Shown here one piece after another: positions 49,767-60,394 of a stretch of 64,000 nt of DNA. The notes beneath the pieces are model-generated. The model made no database searches, was not told the origin of the DNA, and worked only from the letters and a program-made list of their open reading frames with translations. The DNA comes from Yersinia entomophaga (GTDB lineage: Bacteria; Pseudomonadota; Gammaproteobacteria; Enterobacterales; Enterobacteriaceae). Numbering within the stretch: the stretch's first letter is position 1; every line of letters starts with the position of its first letter. A program made the translations under genes and the position numbers. The stretch lies in the NCBI RefSeq assembly GCF_001656035.1, contig NZ_CP010029.1, positions 73,167-137,166 of the forward strand, read 5' to 3'.

Positions 49767-51641
49767 ATGAGTATGAAAGGTCAAGAAACCCGTGGTTTTC
49801 AGTCTGAAGTAAAACAACTGCTTCATTTGATGATTCACTCGCTTTACTCCAATAAAGAAATTTTCCTGCGCGAGCTGATCTCAAATGCTTCGGATGCGGC
49901 CGATAAGCTGCGTTTCCGTGCGCTTTCTGCCCCTGAATTATATGAAGGTGACGGTGAACTGCGCGTCCGTTTGTCTTGCGATAAAGAAAAACGCACTCTG
50001 ACACTGAGTGATAACGGTATCGGTATGAGCCGCGACGAGGTGATTGAAAACCTCGGTACTATCGCTAAGTCCGGCACCAAAGCATTCCTGGAATCTATTG
50101 GTTCCGATCAGGCTAAAGATAGCCAACTGATTGGTCAGTTCGGCGTTGGCTTCTACTCTGCTTTTATCGTGGCAGATAAAGTCACCGTTCGCACTCGTGC
50201 CGCAGGTGCACCGGCGGATGCTGGTGTGTTCTGGGAATCAGAAGGCGAGGGCGATTACACTATCGCTGACATCACCAAAGAAGATCGCGGTACTGAAATC
50301 ACCCTGCACCTGCGTGAAGGGGAAGATGAGTATCTGGACGATTGGCGTTTGCGCTCAATTATCAGCAAGTATTCCGATCACATCGCTCTGCCGGTGGAAA
50401 TCGAAAGTAAAAACGAAGAAGACGGCACCGTTAGCTGGGAAAAAATTAACAAAGCTCAGGCGCTGTGGACGCGGAGTAAAGCCGATGTTAGCGATGACGA
50501 ATATAAAGCGTTCTACAAACACATCGCCCATGATTTTACCGATCCATTAATCTGGAGCCACAACCGCGTAGAAGGTAAGCAGGAATATACCAGTCTGCTG
50601 TATATCCCAGCGCAGGCGCCTTGGGATCTGTGGAACCGCGATCATAAACACGGCTTGAAACTTTATGTGCAGCGCGTGTTTATCATGGACGACGCCGAAC
50701 AGTTTATGCCGAACTATCTGCGGTTCGTTCGCGGCCTGATAGATTCTAACGATCTGCCGCTGAACGTATCTCGTGAGATTTTGCAGGACAGTCGTATTAC
50801 CCAGAATTTGCGTAGCGCTCTGAGCAAACGCGTACTGCAAATGCTGGAAAAACTGGCGAAAGACGATGTGGAACAGTACCAGAAGTTCTGGCAACAGTTC
50901 GGTATGGTACTGAAAGAAGGCCCGGCAGAAGATGGCAGCAACAAAGAAACCATTGCTAAACTGTTGCGCTTTGCTTCAACCCATACCGACAGCTCGGCGC
51001 AGACCGTTTCGCTGGAAGATTATGTTAGCCGTATGGCTGAAGGTCAGGAGAAGATTTACTACATTACTGCCGACAGCTATGCCGCTGCGAAGAACAGCCC
51101 GCATCTGGAACTGTTCCGTAAGAAAGGCATTGAGGTTCTGCTGTTATCCGATCGTATTGACGAATGGATGATGAGCTACCTGACTGAATTCGATGGCAAA
51201 GCCTTCCAGTCAGTGAGTAAGGCCGATGAATCCTTGGATAAACTGGTTGATGCAGAAACTCCGGAGCAGCAAGAAGCGGAAAAAGCACTGGAGCCTTTCG
51301 TTGAGCGCGTTAAAACGCTGCTGAATGACCGAGTTAAAGACGTACGCTTGACTCATCGTTTGACCGACACGCCAGCCATCGTCACCACAGGTGCCGATGA
51401 AATGAGCACACAAATGGCAAAATTGTTTGCCGCTGCGGGTCAGCAAGCACCTGAAGTGAAATACATCTTCGAGCTGAACCCAGAACACGCGTTGGTAAAA
51501 CGCGCCGCAGAAGTCAGTGATGAAAGCCTGTTTGCGGAGTGGGTTGAGCTGCTGCTCGATCAGGCTCTGTTGGCAGAGCGCGGGACTTTGGATGATCCAA
51601 ACCAGTTCATTCGCCGTATGAATCAGTTACTGACAGCCTAA
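49767..51641 (+). CDS. htpG: Molecular chaperone HtpG (bacterial Hsp90)
   Basis: Dimeric ATP-dependent chaperone of 624 residues. The N-terminal GHKL ATPase domain shows [25 protein letters not shown] and [15 protein letters not shown]. The middle domain has the catalytic-loop Arg region ([12 protein letters not shown]), and a C-terminal dimerisation domain follows. Heat-shock control is visible in its promoter. Length equals E. coli HtpG. Confidence 0.97.
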   Translation: MSMKGQETRGFQSEVKQLLHLMIHSLYSNKEIFLRELISNASDAADKLRFRALSAPELYEGDGELRVRLSCDKEKRTLTLSDNGIGMSRDEVIENLGTIAKSGTKAFLESIGSDQAKDSQLIGQFGVGFYSAFIVADKVTVRTRAAGAPADAGVFWESEGEGDYTIADITKEDRGTEITLHLREGEDEYLDDWRLRSIISKYSDHIALPVEIESKNEEDGTVSWEKINKAQALWTRSKADVSDDEYKAFYKHIAHDFTDPLIWSHNRVEGKQEYTSLLYIPAQAPWDLWNRDHKHGLKLYVQRVFIMDDAEQFMPNYLRFVRGLIDSNDLPLNVSREILQDSRITQNLRSALSKRVLQMLEKLAKDDVEQYQKFWQQFGMVLKEGPAEDGSNKETIAKLLRFASTHTDSSAQTVSLEDYVSRMAEGQEKIYYITADSYAAAKNSPHLELFRKKGIEVLLLSDRIDEWMMSYLTEFDGKAFQSVSKADESLDKLVDAETPEQQEAEKALEPFVERVKTLLNDRVKDVRLTHRLTDTPAIVTTGADEMSTQMAKLFAAAGQQAPEVKYIFELNPEHALVKRAAEVSDESLFAEWVELLLDQALLAERGTLDDPNQFIRRMNQLLTA

Positions 51642-51654
51642 TTTGCAATGCGAT

Positions 51655-51688
51655 TGCCCCTGACCAAAAGCTCGGTTAGGGGCATTTT
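51655..51688 (+). terminator. Intrinsic terminator after htpG
   Basis: TGCCCCTGACC (51655-51665) pairs with GGTTAGGGGCA (51674-51684) with one G-T pair, followed by TTTT. Confidence 0.85.
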
Positions 51689-51834
51689 AACCGCACAATC
51701 ACGGCTTTTCTCTGCCAAATCAATTCAGTTAGTCTCATTTCTTCAATTACCTCCTCCGGCAAGGTGCCTTGAGCGATCACCCGTGGAAATGGTATGGTTA
51801 CGCGTTTTCTGCATTTTCGATTTCATTCTAGTAA

Positions 51835-52518
<684 letters not shown>

Positions 52519-52533
52519 TATGCTGAGTAGACA

Positions 52534-52563
52534 AAGAAGGCGGCCTTGGGTCGCCTTTCTTAT
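52534..52563 (+). terminator. Intrinsic terminator after adk
   Basis: AAGGCG (52537-52542) pairs with CGCCTT (52552-52557), flanked by A-rich and T-rich sequence. Confidence 0.75.
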
Positions 52564-52697
52564 TTATGTATTGCAGAGGTGAAGTAGCAGGGAGTTTATA
52601 TTTATGGCCGCCTCGCTATAATGGCAGTAAATAAACGCGCTGTGTGTCGCGGGTTTAAATACATTGCAGCTTATTAGTAAAGGAAGGGAACTGACTC

Positions 52698-53657
52698 ATG
52701 CAAAGCAAACTTGGCGTTCTGATGGTCAATCTGGGAACGCCTGATGCCCCAACGACTCCAGCGATTAAGCGTTACCTGGCTGAGTTTCTCAGCGATCGCC
52801 GAGTAGTTGATACTTCCCCTTTGCTTTGGTGGCCTTTATTACGCGGTGTCATACTGCCAATCCGCTCTCCGCGAGTGGCTAAACTGTATCAATCAGTTTG
52901 GATGGACGAAGGCTCGCCGCTATTGGTTTTTAGTCGTCGGCAGCAGCAGGCGCTAGCGGCCCGAATGCCGGACACACCGGTAGAGCTTGGAATGAGCTAT
53001 GGCTCACCCAATTTATCCGATGCCATAGAAAAACTGTTGGCACAAGGCGTAACTAAACTGGTTGTGTTACCGCTTTATCCTCAATATTCCTGTTCGACCA
53101 GCGCTGCCGTATGGGATAGCGTTGCACGTATTCTAAAAAATTATCGTCGTTTACCTTCTATCAGCTTTATTCGTGACTATGCAGAGCATCCTGCTTACAT
53201 TGCCGCATTAAAACAAAGCGTAGAACGGTCTTTTGAGCAGCATGGTCAACCTGACCGTCTGGTGCTCTCTTTCCACGGAATCCCTAAACGTTACGCACAG
53301 CTTGGTGACGACTATCCGCTGCGTTGTGAAGATACAGCCCGCGCGCTTACGGCGGTTGTGCCGCTGCCCGCAGAACAGATCATGATGACCTACCAGTCAC
53401 GATTTGGCCGCGAACCCTGGCTCACTCCTTATACTGATGAAACCTTAAAAAGCTTACCTTCTCAAGGTGTTAAGCATATACAGCTGATCTGCCCTGGCTT
53501 TTCCGCTGATTGTCTTGAAACGCTAGAGGAAATTAAAGAACAAAATCGTGAGATTTTCCTACATGCAGGCGGCGAGAAGTTTGAATATATCCCTGCATTG
53601 AATGATGATATTGCGCATATTGACTTGCTTGAGTTATTAGTTAAACGGCACATGTAG
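52698..53657 (+). CDS. hemH: Ferrochelatase
   Basis: Last enzyme of heme synthesis, inserting iron into protoporphyrin IX; 319 residues. It has [13 protein letters not shown] at the start, the conserved [14 protein letters not shown] segment, the metal-binding His in [13 protein letters not shown] (about residue 194) and the [15 protein letters not shown] motif. In Yersinia hemH marks the left edge of the O-antigen locus, as seen here. Confidence 0.97.
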   Translation: MQSKLGVLMVNLGTPDAPTTPAIKRYLAEFLSDRRVVDTSPLLWWPLLRGVILPIRSPRVAKLYQSVWMDEGSPLLVFSRRQQQALAARMPDTPVELGMSYGSPNLSDAIEKLLAQGVTKLVVLPLYPQYSCSTSAAVWDSVARILKNYRRLPSISFIRDYAEHPAYIAALKQSVERSFEQHGQPDRLVLSFHGIPKRYAQLGDDYPLRCEDTARALTAVVPLPAEQIMMTYQSRFGREPWLTPYTDETLKSLPSQGVKHIQLICPGFSADCLETLEEIKEQNREIFLHAGGEKFEYIPALNDDIAHIDLLELLVKRHM

Positions 53658-53670
53658 TGCCTTGCTAAAT

Positions 53671-53699
53671 ATAAGCGCTCTATATATAGAGCGGCTTAT
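53671..53699 (+). terminator. Hairpin after hemH, possible terminator
   Basis: An 18-base perfect palindrome (53676-53693, arms CGCTCTATA and TATAGAGCG) lies within a longer imperfect stem (ATAAG...CTTAT), 14 bases after hemH. No T run follows. Confidence 0.5.
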
Positions 53700-54018
53700 G
53701 TTTAGCTGAAAGTTTGATTTTTAAATACTCGAAGACATGAAGAAAATCAAATGAATACATTCGGTTACGATTTATTGTGCAAAGGGCATTCTCCGGATTT
53801 TCTCGTATTATCTTAGTCAATTAAAGCGTGGCATAAATCACGTTTTTCTTGTAATAGCGGGGTATTAGTACGAGAATTGGCACAAAATTTTAATGCCTTA
53901 ATTAAATGAATGTTTAACTTAAAATGTGTCTGCTGTTTAGGAATGCTCTGAGACCGATTTAAGGCCAAAGCGCGTACCCTCAAGCCCCCTGCGGGGCCAC
54001 AGACCTAAACCTTCGAAT
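53700..54018. other. hemH-ddhD intergenic region
   Basis: An AT-rich stretch that should contain the O-antigen operon promoter; I could not single out a strong -10/-35 pair. A short GC hairpin (GCCCC...GGGGC) occurs at about 53984-53997, just before the JUMPstart element. No gene is seen. Confidence 0.5.
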
Positions 54019-54056
54019 CAGTGCATTGGTAGCTGCAAGCCAAGGGCGGTAGCGTG
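54019..54056 (+). promoter_or_regulatory. JUMPstart element with ops site
   Basis: CAGTGCATTGGTAGCTG (54019-54035), then GCCAAGGGCGGTAGCGTG (54039-54056), matches the 39-bp JUMPstart consensus. It contains the ops core GGCGGTAGCGT at 54045-54055, where RfaH is recruited to paused RNA polymerase. It lies 162 bases before ddhD and predicts RfaH-dependent transcription of the O-antigen operon. Confidence 0.96.
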
Positions 54057-54217
54057 GGGATTTTATTCTATTTATACGACGATGCCTTTCATGGATGAAG
54101 AGATCGCTACTCCATGCATTTTGTTAAAATCATTCGCTAAGATTAATTCTTAAAAAGATAAAAATCAGTGAGGCGAATTAATTTACTTATTTAAATTTAT
54201 TTAATTCGGATTTATAT

Positions 54218-55201
54218 ATGTCTTTAGAAATTAAATTGCATCCATCCGGTGTTATTTTTACTTCTGATGGTACTGAAACCATTCTGGATGCGGCACTTGA
54301 AAATAATATCAATATTGAGTACAGCTGCAAGGACGGAACCTGCGGCGCTTGTAAGGCTGTTGTGCTATCAGGCGAGGTTGAGCAAGGTGAGAATACATTC
54401 TTATCCGAAGAAGATATTGCTAAGGGTTCAATACTAACTTGCTGTTCTAAAGCAAAGTCTAATGTTGAATTAGACGTTCATTATTATCCTGAACTTAGCC
54501 ACATAAAGAAAAAGACTTATCCCTGCAAAGTTGACAATATTGAGTATCTTGGCGAAGACATTGCCATTTTGTCGCTAAGGCTTCCACCTAGCGCCAATAT
54601 GGAGTATTTGGCTGGGCAATATATTGATTTAATAATTAATGGGCAACGCCGTAGTTATTCTATTGCTAACGCGCCCGGCGGGAATGTTGAGCTGCATATA
54701 CGGAAAGTTGCTAATGGACTTTTCAGTCATATCATTTTTAACGAATTAAAACCACAGCAACTCTTACGTATTGAAGGGCCTCAGGGAACCTTCTTTGTGC
54801 GTGAGAATAATGAACCTATTATATTCCTTGCCGGTGGTACAGGTTTTGCTCCCGTTAAGTCTATGGTTGAAGCATTAATTTCTAAAAATGATCAACGTGA
54901 AATGTATATTTATTGGGGAATGCCGACAGGGAATAGTTTTTATTCCGATATCGCAAGGGAATGGGCAATTCAGTACCCCAATATTCATTATGTTCCTGTA
55001 GTCTCAGGTCATGATGAAAGTTGGACTGGTGCAACTGGATTTGTACATCAGTCAGTTCTTAACGATATCGCCGATCTCAGTCTATTTAATGTTTATGCCT
55101 GCGGTTCCTTAGCTATGATATCTGCTGCGCGCGCTGATTTTATAAAGAATGGATTAAACGAAAATAAATTTTTCTCTGATGCCTTTGTGCCATCAAAATA
55201 G
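54218..55201 (+). CDS. ddhD: CDP-6-deoxy-hexulose-3-dehydrase reductase (E3), DdhD/AscD
   Basis: NADH-dependent iron-sulfur flavoprotein of 327 residues that supplies electrons to DdhC for C-3 deoxygenation. The N-terminal plant-type [2Fe-2S] domain has Cys37, Cys42, Cys45 and Cys75/76. The FAD motif is RRSYSIANAP and the NAD domain includes IFLAGGTGFAPVKSM. First gene of the cluster. Confidence 0.95.
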   Translation: MSLEIKLHPSGVIFTSDGTETILDAALENNINIEYSCKDGTCGACKAVVLSGEVEQGENTFLSEEDIAKGSILTCCSKAKSNVELDVHYYPELSHIKKKTYPCKVDNIEYLGEDIAILSLRLPPSANMEYLAGQYIDLIINGQRRSYSIANAPGGNVELHIRKVANGLFSHIIFNELKPQQLLRIEGPQGTFFVRENNEPIIFLAGGTGFAPVKSMVEALISKNDQREMYIYWGMPTGNSFYSDIAREWAIQYPNIHYVPVVSGHDESWTGATGFVHQSVLNDIADLSLFNVYACGSLAMISAARADFIKNGLNENKFFSDAFVPSK

Positions 55202-55238
55202 CTTTGATTTGTCAAAGTAATACGTAATGGAGATTCTA

Positions 55239-56012
55239 GTGAAAGCAGTCATTCTTGCCGGTGGTCTTGGGACCCGTCTTAGTGAAGAAACCGTAGTTAA
55301 GCCAAAACCAATGGTAGAAATTGGGGGGAAACCGATCCTCTGGCACATTATGAAACTTTATTCATCCTACGGAATAAATGATTTTGTTATTTGCTGTGGT
55401 TATAAAGGCTATGTCATTAAAGAGTATTTTGCGAACTACTTTATGCATATGTCCGATATTACATTCTGCATGCGTGATAATGAAATGACGGTGCACCAAA
55501 AACGCGTCGAGCCTTGGAATGTTACTTTGGTTGATACCGGTGAGAATTCAATGACTGGTGGCCGCTTACGTCGAGTAAAAGATTACGTTAAAGACGATGA
55601 AGCCTTTTGCTTCACCTATGGTGATGGTGTCAGCGACGTGAATATCGCGGAATTGATTAAATTCCATAAAAATCACGGTAAGCAAGCGACCTTAACTGCC
55701 ACTTATCCGCCAGGCCGTTTCGGTGCTTTAGACATCAAAGATAAACAGGTTCGTAGCTTTAAAGAGAAGCCTAAAGGTGACGGCGCTTTAATTAACGGTG
55801 GCTACTTTGTCCTGTCTCCTAAAGTTATTGATCTAATTGATGGCGATAACTCAACTTGGGAGCAAGAACCATTAATGACCCTGGCTGAGCAGGGCGAACT
55901 GATGGCTTTTGAGCATACAGGTTTCTGGCAGCCAATGGATACACTGCGTGACAAGCTCTACCTACATGAACTGTGGGAAGAAGGACGCGCACCTTGGAAG
56001 GTATGGGAATAA
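55239..56012 (+). CDS. ddhA: Glucose-1-phosphate cytidylyltransferase DdhA
   Basis: Makes CDP-D-glucose from CTP and glucose-1-phosphate, the first step to 3,6-dideoxyhexoses. The protein is 257 residues with the nucleotidyltransferase motif [20 protein letters not shown] at the N-terminus, and [10 protein letters not shown] and RFGALDI in the core. The GTG at 55239 is chosen as start because GGAG (55229-55232) is 6 bases upstream and the protein then begins MKAVILAGG; an ATG at 55227 overlaps the ribosome binding site. Confidence 0.95.
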   Translation: MKAVILAGGLGTRLSEETVVKPKPMVEIGGKPILWHIMKLYSSYGINDFVICCGYKGYVIKEYFANYFMHMSDITFCMRDNEMTVHQKRVEPWNVTLVDTGENSMTGGRLRRVKDYVKDDEAFCFTYGDGVSDVNIAELIKFHKNHGKQATLTATYPPGRFGALDIKDKQVRSFKEKPKGDGALINGGYFVLSPKVIDLIDGDNSTWEQEPLMTLAEQGELMAFEHTGFWQPMDTLRDKLYLHELWEEGRAPWKVWE

Positions 56013-56015
56013 AAA

Positions 56016-57089
56016 ATGATTGATGCAAGCTTCTGGCAAGGTAAACGTGTTTTTGTAACAGGTCATACCGGGTTTAAAGGTGGATGGCTGAGTTTGTGGT
56101 TGCAGAACATGGGGGCAACGGTTAAAGGTTATTCTCTGGCTGCGCCAACTGAACCTAGCCTATTTGAAACTGCCCGCGTAGCTGACGGGATGGAATCAGA
56201 AATCGGTGATATTCGCGATCAACAAAAACTATTAAACTCAATTCGTGAATTTCAGCCAGAAATCGTTTTCCATATGGCGGCTCAACCGCTGGTAAGACTA
56301 TCCTACTCGGAACCCGTTGAAACATACTCAACTAATGTTATGGGCACCGTCTATTTACTGGAAGCAATCCGTCAAGTTGGTGGCATCAAAGCTGTGGTTA
56401 ATATCACCAGCGATAAATGCTATGACAATAAAGAATGGATATGGGGCTATCGCGAAAATGAAGCGATGGGAGGATATGACCCATATTCCAACAGTAAAGG
56501 TTGCGCTGAGTTAGTCACATCTTCTTATCGTAACTCTTTCTTTAATCCAGCCAAGTACGATCAGCATGGTACAGCACTGGCTACTGTCCGCGCCGGCAAT
56601 GTTATCGGCGGCGGCGATTGGGCTTTGGACCGTATTGTTCCGGACATTTTACGTGCTTTCGAAGAGTCAAAACCTGTTATTATCCGCAATCCTCACGCCA
56701 TTCGTCCTTGGCAGCATGTGCTTGAACCGTTGTCCGGTTATATTTTACTGGCGCAAAAGTTGTACAACGGCGGCGTAGAATATGCCGAAGGCTGGAACTT
56801 TGGTCCGAATGAAGCAGATGCTACTCCGGTTCAAAATATTGTTGAAAAAATGGTCGAATTTTGGGGTGATGATGCAAGTTGGCAATTGGATGGTAATGAA
56901 CATCCGCACGAAGCTCACTATTTAAAGTTAGATTGTTCAAAAGCTAAAATGCAACTTGGCTGGCACCCACGTTGGAGCCTTAACACCACGCTGGAATATA
57001 TTGTGGCCTGGCATAAAGCCTGGCTAGCCGGCAAAGACATGCATGAATATAGTGTTACCGAAATTAATAATTACATGAAAACTAGATGA
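56016..57089 (+). CDS. ddhB: CDP-glucose 4,6-dehydratase DdhB
   Basis: Short-chain dehydrogenase-type enzyme of 357 residues that forms CDP-4-keto-6-deoxyglucose. The NAD-binding GHTGFKGGW motif is at residues 15-23, the DxxD/AAQ strand reads FHMAAQPLV, and the catalytic YDPYSNSKG supplies Tyr and Lys. It starts 3 bases after ddhA. Confidence 0.96.
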   Translation: MIDASFWQGKRVFVTGHTGFKGGWLSLWLQNMGATVKGYSLAAPTEPSLFETARVADGMESEIGDIRDQQKLLNSIREFQPEIVFHMAAQPLVRLSYSEPVETYSTNVMGTVYLLEAIRQVGGIKAVVNITSDKCYDNKEWIWGYRENEAMGGYDPYSNSKGCAELVTSSYRNSFFNPAKYDQHGTALATVRAGNVIGGGDWALDRIVPDILRAFEESKPVIIRNPHAIRPWQHVLEPLSGYILLAQKLYNGGVEYAEGWNFGPNEADATPVQNIVEKMVEFWGDDASWQLDGNEHPHEAHYLKLDCSKAKMQLGWHPRWSLNTTLEYIVAWHKAWLAGKDMHEYSVTEINNYMKTR

Positions 57090-57105
57090 TTTGAGGTCAT
57101 AGAAA

Positions 57106-58419
57106 ATGAGTCAAGAAGAATTACGTCAACAGATTGCTGGGCTAGTTGCTCAGTACGCTGAAACGGCTATGGCCCCTAAGCCATTTGAAGCAGGTAAAAG
57201 TGTCGTTCCACCTTCAGGTAAAGTTATTGGTGCTAAAGAACTTCAGCTGATGGTTGAAGCATCTTTGGATGGGTGGTTAACCACCGGTCGTTTTAATGAT
57301 GCTTTTGAGAAAAAACTGGGGGAATATCTCGGTGTTCCTTATGTACTGACAACCACGTCAGGATCTTCGGCTAACCTGCTAGCGCTTACTGCGCTGACCT
57401 CGCCAAAACTTGGTGCACGAGCGTTGAAGCCAGGCGATGAAGTGATTACTGTTGCTGCTGGTTTCCCTACTACAGTTAACCCTACCATTCAGAATGGCTT
57501 AATTCCTGTCTTCGTTGATGTTGATATTCCAACTTATAATGTGAACGCCAGCCTGATCGAAGCAGCTGTCAGTGATAAAACTAAAGCCATTATGATTGCT
57601 CATACGCTGGGTAATTTATTTGATCTGGCTGAAGTTCGCCGTGTAGCGGATAAATATAACCTTTGGCTTATTGAAGATTGCTGTGATGCATTAGGTTCAA
57701 CCTATGATGGCAAAATGGCGGGTACATTTGGTGATATTGGTACCGTTAGTTTCTACCCTGCTCACCATATTACTATGGGTGAGGGTGGGGCGGTATTTAC
57801 CAAATCAGCAGAACTGAAGAGTATTATTGAATCCTTCCGTGACTGGGGCCGTGACTGCTATTGCGCACCAGGCTGTGATAACACCTGTAAAAAACGCTTT
57901 GGCCAACAACTAGGTTCTCTACCATTCGGTTATGACCATAAATATACCTATTCTCACTTAGGTTATAACCTTAAAATTACGGATATGCAGGCTGCCTGTG
58001 GTTTAGCTCAGCTTGAAAGCGTAGAAGAATTTGTAGAAAAGCGTAAAGCCAATTTTAAATACCTAAAAAGTGCTTTGCAGTCTTGTGAGCAATTCCTCGA
58101 GCTGCCGGAAGCCACACCAAACTCAGATCCATCTTGGTTCGGTTTCCCAATAACGCTTAAAGAAGACAGCGGTGTAACCCGTATCGATTTGGTTAAATTC
58201 TTAGATGAAGCCAAAATTGGTACACGTTTACTGTTCGCTGGAAACTTAACGCGCCAGCCGTATTTCCACGACGTGAAGTATCGTGTTGTCGGTGAGTTGA
58301 CTAATACAGACCGTATTATGAATCAAACCTTCTGGATCGGTATTTATCCAGGCCTGACACATGATCATCTGGATTACGTAGTTAGTAAGTTTGAAGAATT
58401 CTTTGGTTTGAATTTCTAA
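57106..58419 (+). CDS. ddhC: CDP-4-dehydro-6-deoxyglucose 3-dehydrase (E1) DdhC
   Basis: PMP-dependent [2Fe-2S] enzyme of 437 residues that removes the C-3 hydroxyl with DdhD. It has the aminotransferase fold ([23 protein letters not shown]), but the usual PLP lysine is replaced by His in [12 protein letters not shown], the hallmark of this family. The cluster cysteines are seen in [15 protein letters not shown]. It is followed by a strong hairpin before prt. Confidence 0.96.
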   Translation: MSQEELRQQIAGLVAQYAETAMAPKPFEAGKSVVPPSGKVIGAKELQLMVEASLDGWLTTGRFNDAFEKKLGEYLGVPYVLTTTSGSSANLLALTALTSPKLGARALKPGDEVITVAAGFPTTVNPTIQNGLIPVFVDVDIPTYNVNASLIEAAVSDKTKAIMIAHTLGNLFDLAEVRRVADKYNLWLIEDCCDALGSTYDGKMAGTFGDIGTVSFYPAHHITMGEGGAVFTKSAELKSIIESFRDWGRDCYCAPGCDNTCKKRFGQQLGSLPFGYDHKYTYSHLGYNLKITDMQAACGLAQLESVEEFVEKRKANFKYLKSALQSCEQFLELPEATPNSDPSWFGFPITLKEDSGVTRIDLVKFLDEAKIGTRLLFAGNLTRQPYFHDVKYRVVGELTNTDRIMNQTFWIGIYPGLTHDHLDYVVSKFEEFFGLNF

Positions 58420-58427
58420 TAGGAGTC

Positions 58428-58451
58428 AGGAGGCAACTATTGCCTCCTTTT
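58428..58451 (+). terminator. Terminator-like hairpin between ddhC and prt
   Basis: AGGAGGCAA (58428-58436) and TTGCCTCCT (58440-58448) form a perfect 9-bp stem with a 3-base loop, then T residues to 58451. It lies just after the ddhC stop and 4 bases before the prt ATG, inside the operon. The only strong Shine-Dalgarno (AGGAGG) near prt is in the left arm. Confidence 0.75.
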
Positions 58452-58454
58452 AAT

Positions 58455-59306
58455 ATGAAGATACTTATTACCGGTATTAGTGGCTATCTCGGTAGTCAAT
58501 TAGCAAATTCGTTAATCGATGAACATGAGATAGCAGGAACTATTCGTGAAAACTCTTCATATAAGCGGTTGAATAATCCGGATAAAATTAGATTAATTGA
58601 TCTATCTGAAATGGATTGGTTATTGAAAATAAACGATTTTGATCCGGATATTGTCATCAATACTGCTGCATTATATGGCCGTAATGGTGAGCCGCTTTCT
58701 CAGTTAGTACAGGCTAATGTCCAGTTTCCGTTGCTAATTTTAGAGATGCTTTCTTCTAATGGTTCTGGTGTTTTCCTAAATTGTGGAACATCCTTACCTT
58801 CGAATGTTAGTGATTATGCATTAACTAAAAATCAATTTAGCGAATTGGCGAAAAAGTATAGTGATAGATTTACCGGGAAGTTTATAGATTTAAAGTTAGA
58901 GCATTTTTATGGCCCTTATGATGACCAAACAAAGTTCACGACATATGTCATTAATAGCTGCAAAGAAAATAATAATCTAAAATTAACAGCAGGATTGCAA
59001 GAACGCGATTTTATATATATAGAAGATCTGCTTAATGCATTTAAATGCCTCATTAAAAATATAGATAACTTAGTATCTGGTGAAAGCATACCAATCGGTT
59101 CTGGACAAGCAATAACAATTAGAAAATTTGTAGAAACCGTAGCTAAAATCACTAATTATCAAGGCGAGCTAGAGTTTGGAGCTATACCTACTCGTCAAAA
59201 TGAACTTATGTACAGCTGCGCTTCATTAGAAAGAATGAATGAGCTTGGCTGGAAGTGTGAATATTCACTGAATAGTGCAATTAAAGATACTTTAAGTAAG
59301 GAATAG
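58455..59306 (+). CDS. prt: CDP-paratose synthase
   Basis: NAD(P)H-dependent reductase of 283 residues that reduces CDP-3,6-dideoxy-4-ketoglucose to CDP-paratose. The Rossmann motif GISGYLGSQL is at residues 7-16. The distinctive stretches NCGTSLP, LKLEHFYGPYD and LQERDFIYIEDLL match Prt/RfbS of Y. pseudotuberculosis and Salmonella rather than abequose synthase. The ATG at 58455 gives MKILITG; the frame is open from 58440 but with a TTG inside the hairpin. DNA is more AT-rich than the ddh genes. Confidence 0.9.
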   Translation: MKILITGISGYLGSQLANSLIDEHEIAGTIRENSSYKRLNNPDKIRLIDLSEMDWLLKINDFDPDIVINTAALYGRNGEPLSQLVQANVQFPLLILEMLSSNGSGVFLNCGTSLPSNVSDYALTKNQFSELAKKYSDRFTGKFIDLKLEHFYGPYDDQTKFTTYVINSCKENNNLKLTAGLQERDFIYIEDLLNAFKCLIKNIDNLVSGESIPIGSGQAITIRKFVETVAKITNYQGELEFGAIPTRQNELMYSCASLERMNELGWKCEYSLNSAIKDTLSKE

Positions 59307-59310
59307 AAAA

Positions 59311-60327
59311 ATGAAGCTTTTGATTACTGGTGGCTGCGGTTTTTTAGGCAGTAACCTTGCATCACATGCAATCAAGTTGGGGATGGAGGTTATAGTTTTT
59401 GATAATTTATCCCGCTATGGCTCGTCAGAGAATCTACAATGGTTACGTTCTATCGGTGATTTTACGCATGTGCATGGTGACATTCGAAACAAGAATGATG
59501 TAACCAGGTTAATTCAGAAATTCAAACCTGATAATGTATTTCATCTTGCTGGTCAAGTTGCAATGACTACATCAATTGATAATCCTCAAATGGACTTTGA
59601 AGTTAATGTTGGTGGGACATTTAATCTTCTAGAAGCAACCCGTCTTTTTAATCCCGAATGTGGAATAATTTATTCATCTACTAACAAAGTATATGGAGAT
59701 CTTGAGCAGTTTACGTATAGAGAGAATAAAACTCGATATGAATGTATCGAAAAGCCAAATGGATTTGATGAAAGTGTTCAACTGACCTTCCATTCTCCTT
59801 ATGGGTGTTCTAAAGGCGCTGCGGATCAATATATGCTTGATTACGCGCGTATTTACGGCCTTAAAACAGCCGTTTTCCGTCATTCTTCAATGTATGGCGG
59901 CCGCCAATTTGCTACTTATGATCAAGGCTGGGTTGGCTGGTTCTGCCAAAAAGCGGTAGAAGCTAACCGTGGGATTAAAGCTCCGTTCACCATATCAGGT
60001 AATGGTAAGCAAGTTAGAGATGTATTACATGCAGAAGATATCATTTCACTTTATTTCTCAACTCTAGCTAAGTTGGATTTGGCCAGAGGCAATGCTTTTA
60101 ATATTGGTGGAACCATACAGCACAGTCTTTCTCTGTTAGAGCTATTTTCATTATTAGAGAAGTATTCAGGTGTAGAATTAAATTATACCCAATTGCCTGT
60201 TCGGGAAAGTGATCAAAAAGTTTTTGTAGCGGATATAAATAAGATTAATAAATTTACTGACTGGTCACCGAAGGTTGATGCTAGTGAAGGTGTCAGGAAA
60301 ATGTACGACTGGTGTAATAACTACTAA
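59311..60327 (+). CDS. tyv: CDP-paratose 2-epimerase (CDP-tyvelose synthesis)
   Basis: Extended short-chain dehydrogenase of 338 residues that epimerises C-2 of CDP-paratose to give CDP-tyvelose. It has the NAD motif GGCGFLGSNLASHA, catalytic SSTNKVYGDLEQ and HSPYGCSKGAADQY. These stretches, and HSSMYGGRQFATYDQGWVG, agree very closely with Salmonella serogroup D Tyv (RfbE). It starts 4 bases after prt. Its intact motifs predict tyvelose, not just paratose, in the O-unit. Confidence 0.95.
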   Translation: MKLLITGGCGFLGSNLASHAIKLGMEVIVFDNLSRYGSSENLQWLRSIGDFTHVHGDIRNKNDVTRLIQKFKPDNVFHLAGQVAMTTSIDNPQMDFEVNVGGTFNLLEATRLFNPECGIIYSSTNKVYGDLEQFTYRENKTRYECIEKPNGFDESVQLTFHSPYGCSKGAADQYMLDYARIYGLKTAVFRHSSMYGGRQFATYDQGWVGWFCQKAVEANRGIKAPFTISGNGKQVRDVLHAEDIISLYFSTLAKLDLARGNAFNIGGTIQHSLSLLELFSLLEKYSGVELNYTQLPVRESDQKVFVADINKINKFTDWSPKVDASEGVRKMYDWCNNY

Positions 60328-60394
60328 TTATCATAAGCAGCGGCATGCGAGCTCAGAGCATGCTGCACAACAAACACTTTATAAATGGAATATT

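Noticed and set aside
58440..58454. Upstream TTG start for prt
   Set aside because: It lies within a perfect hairpin and adds residues not found in Prt proteins; ATG 58455 fits MKILITG.
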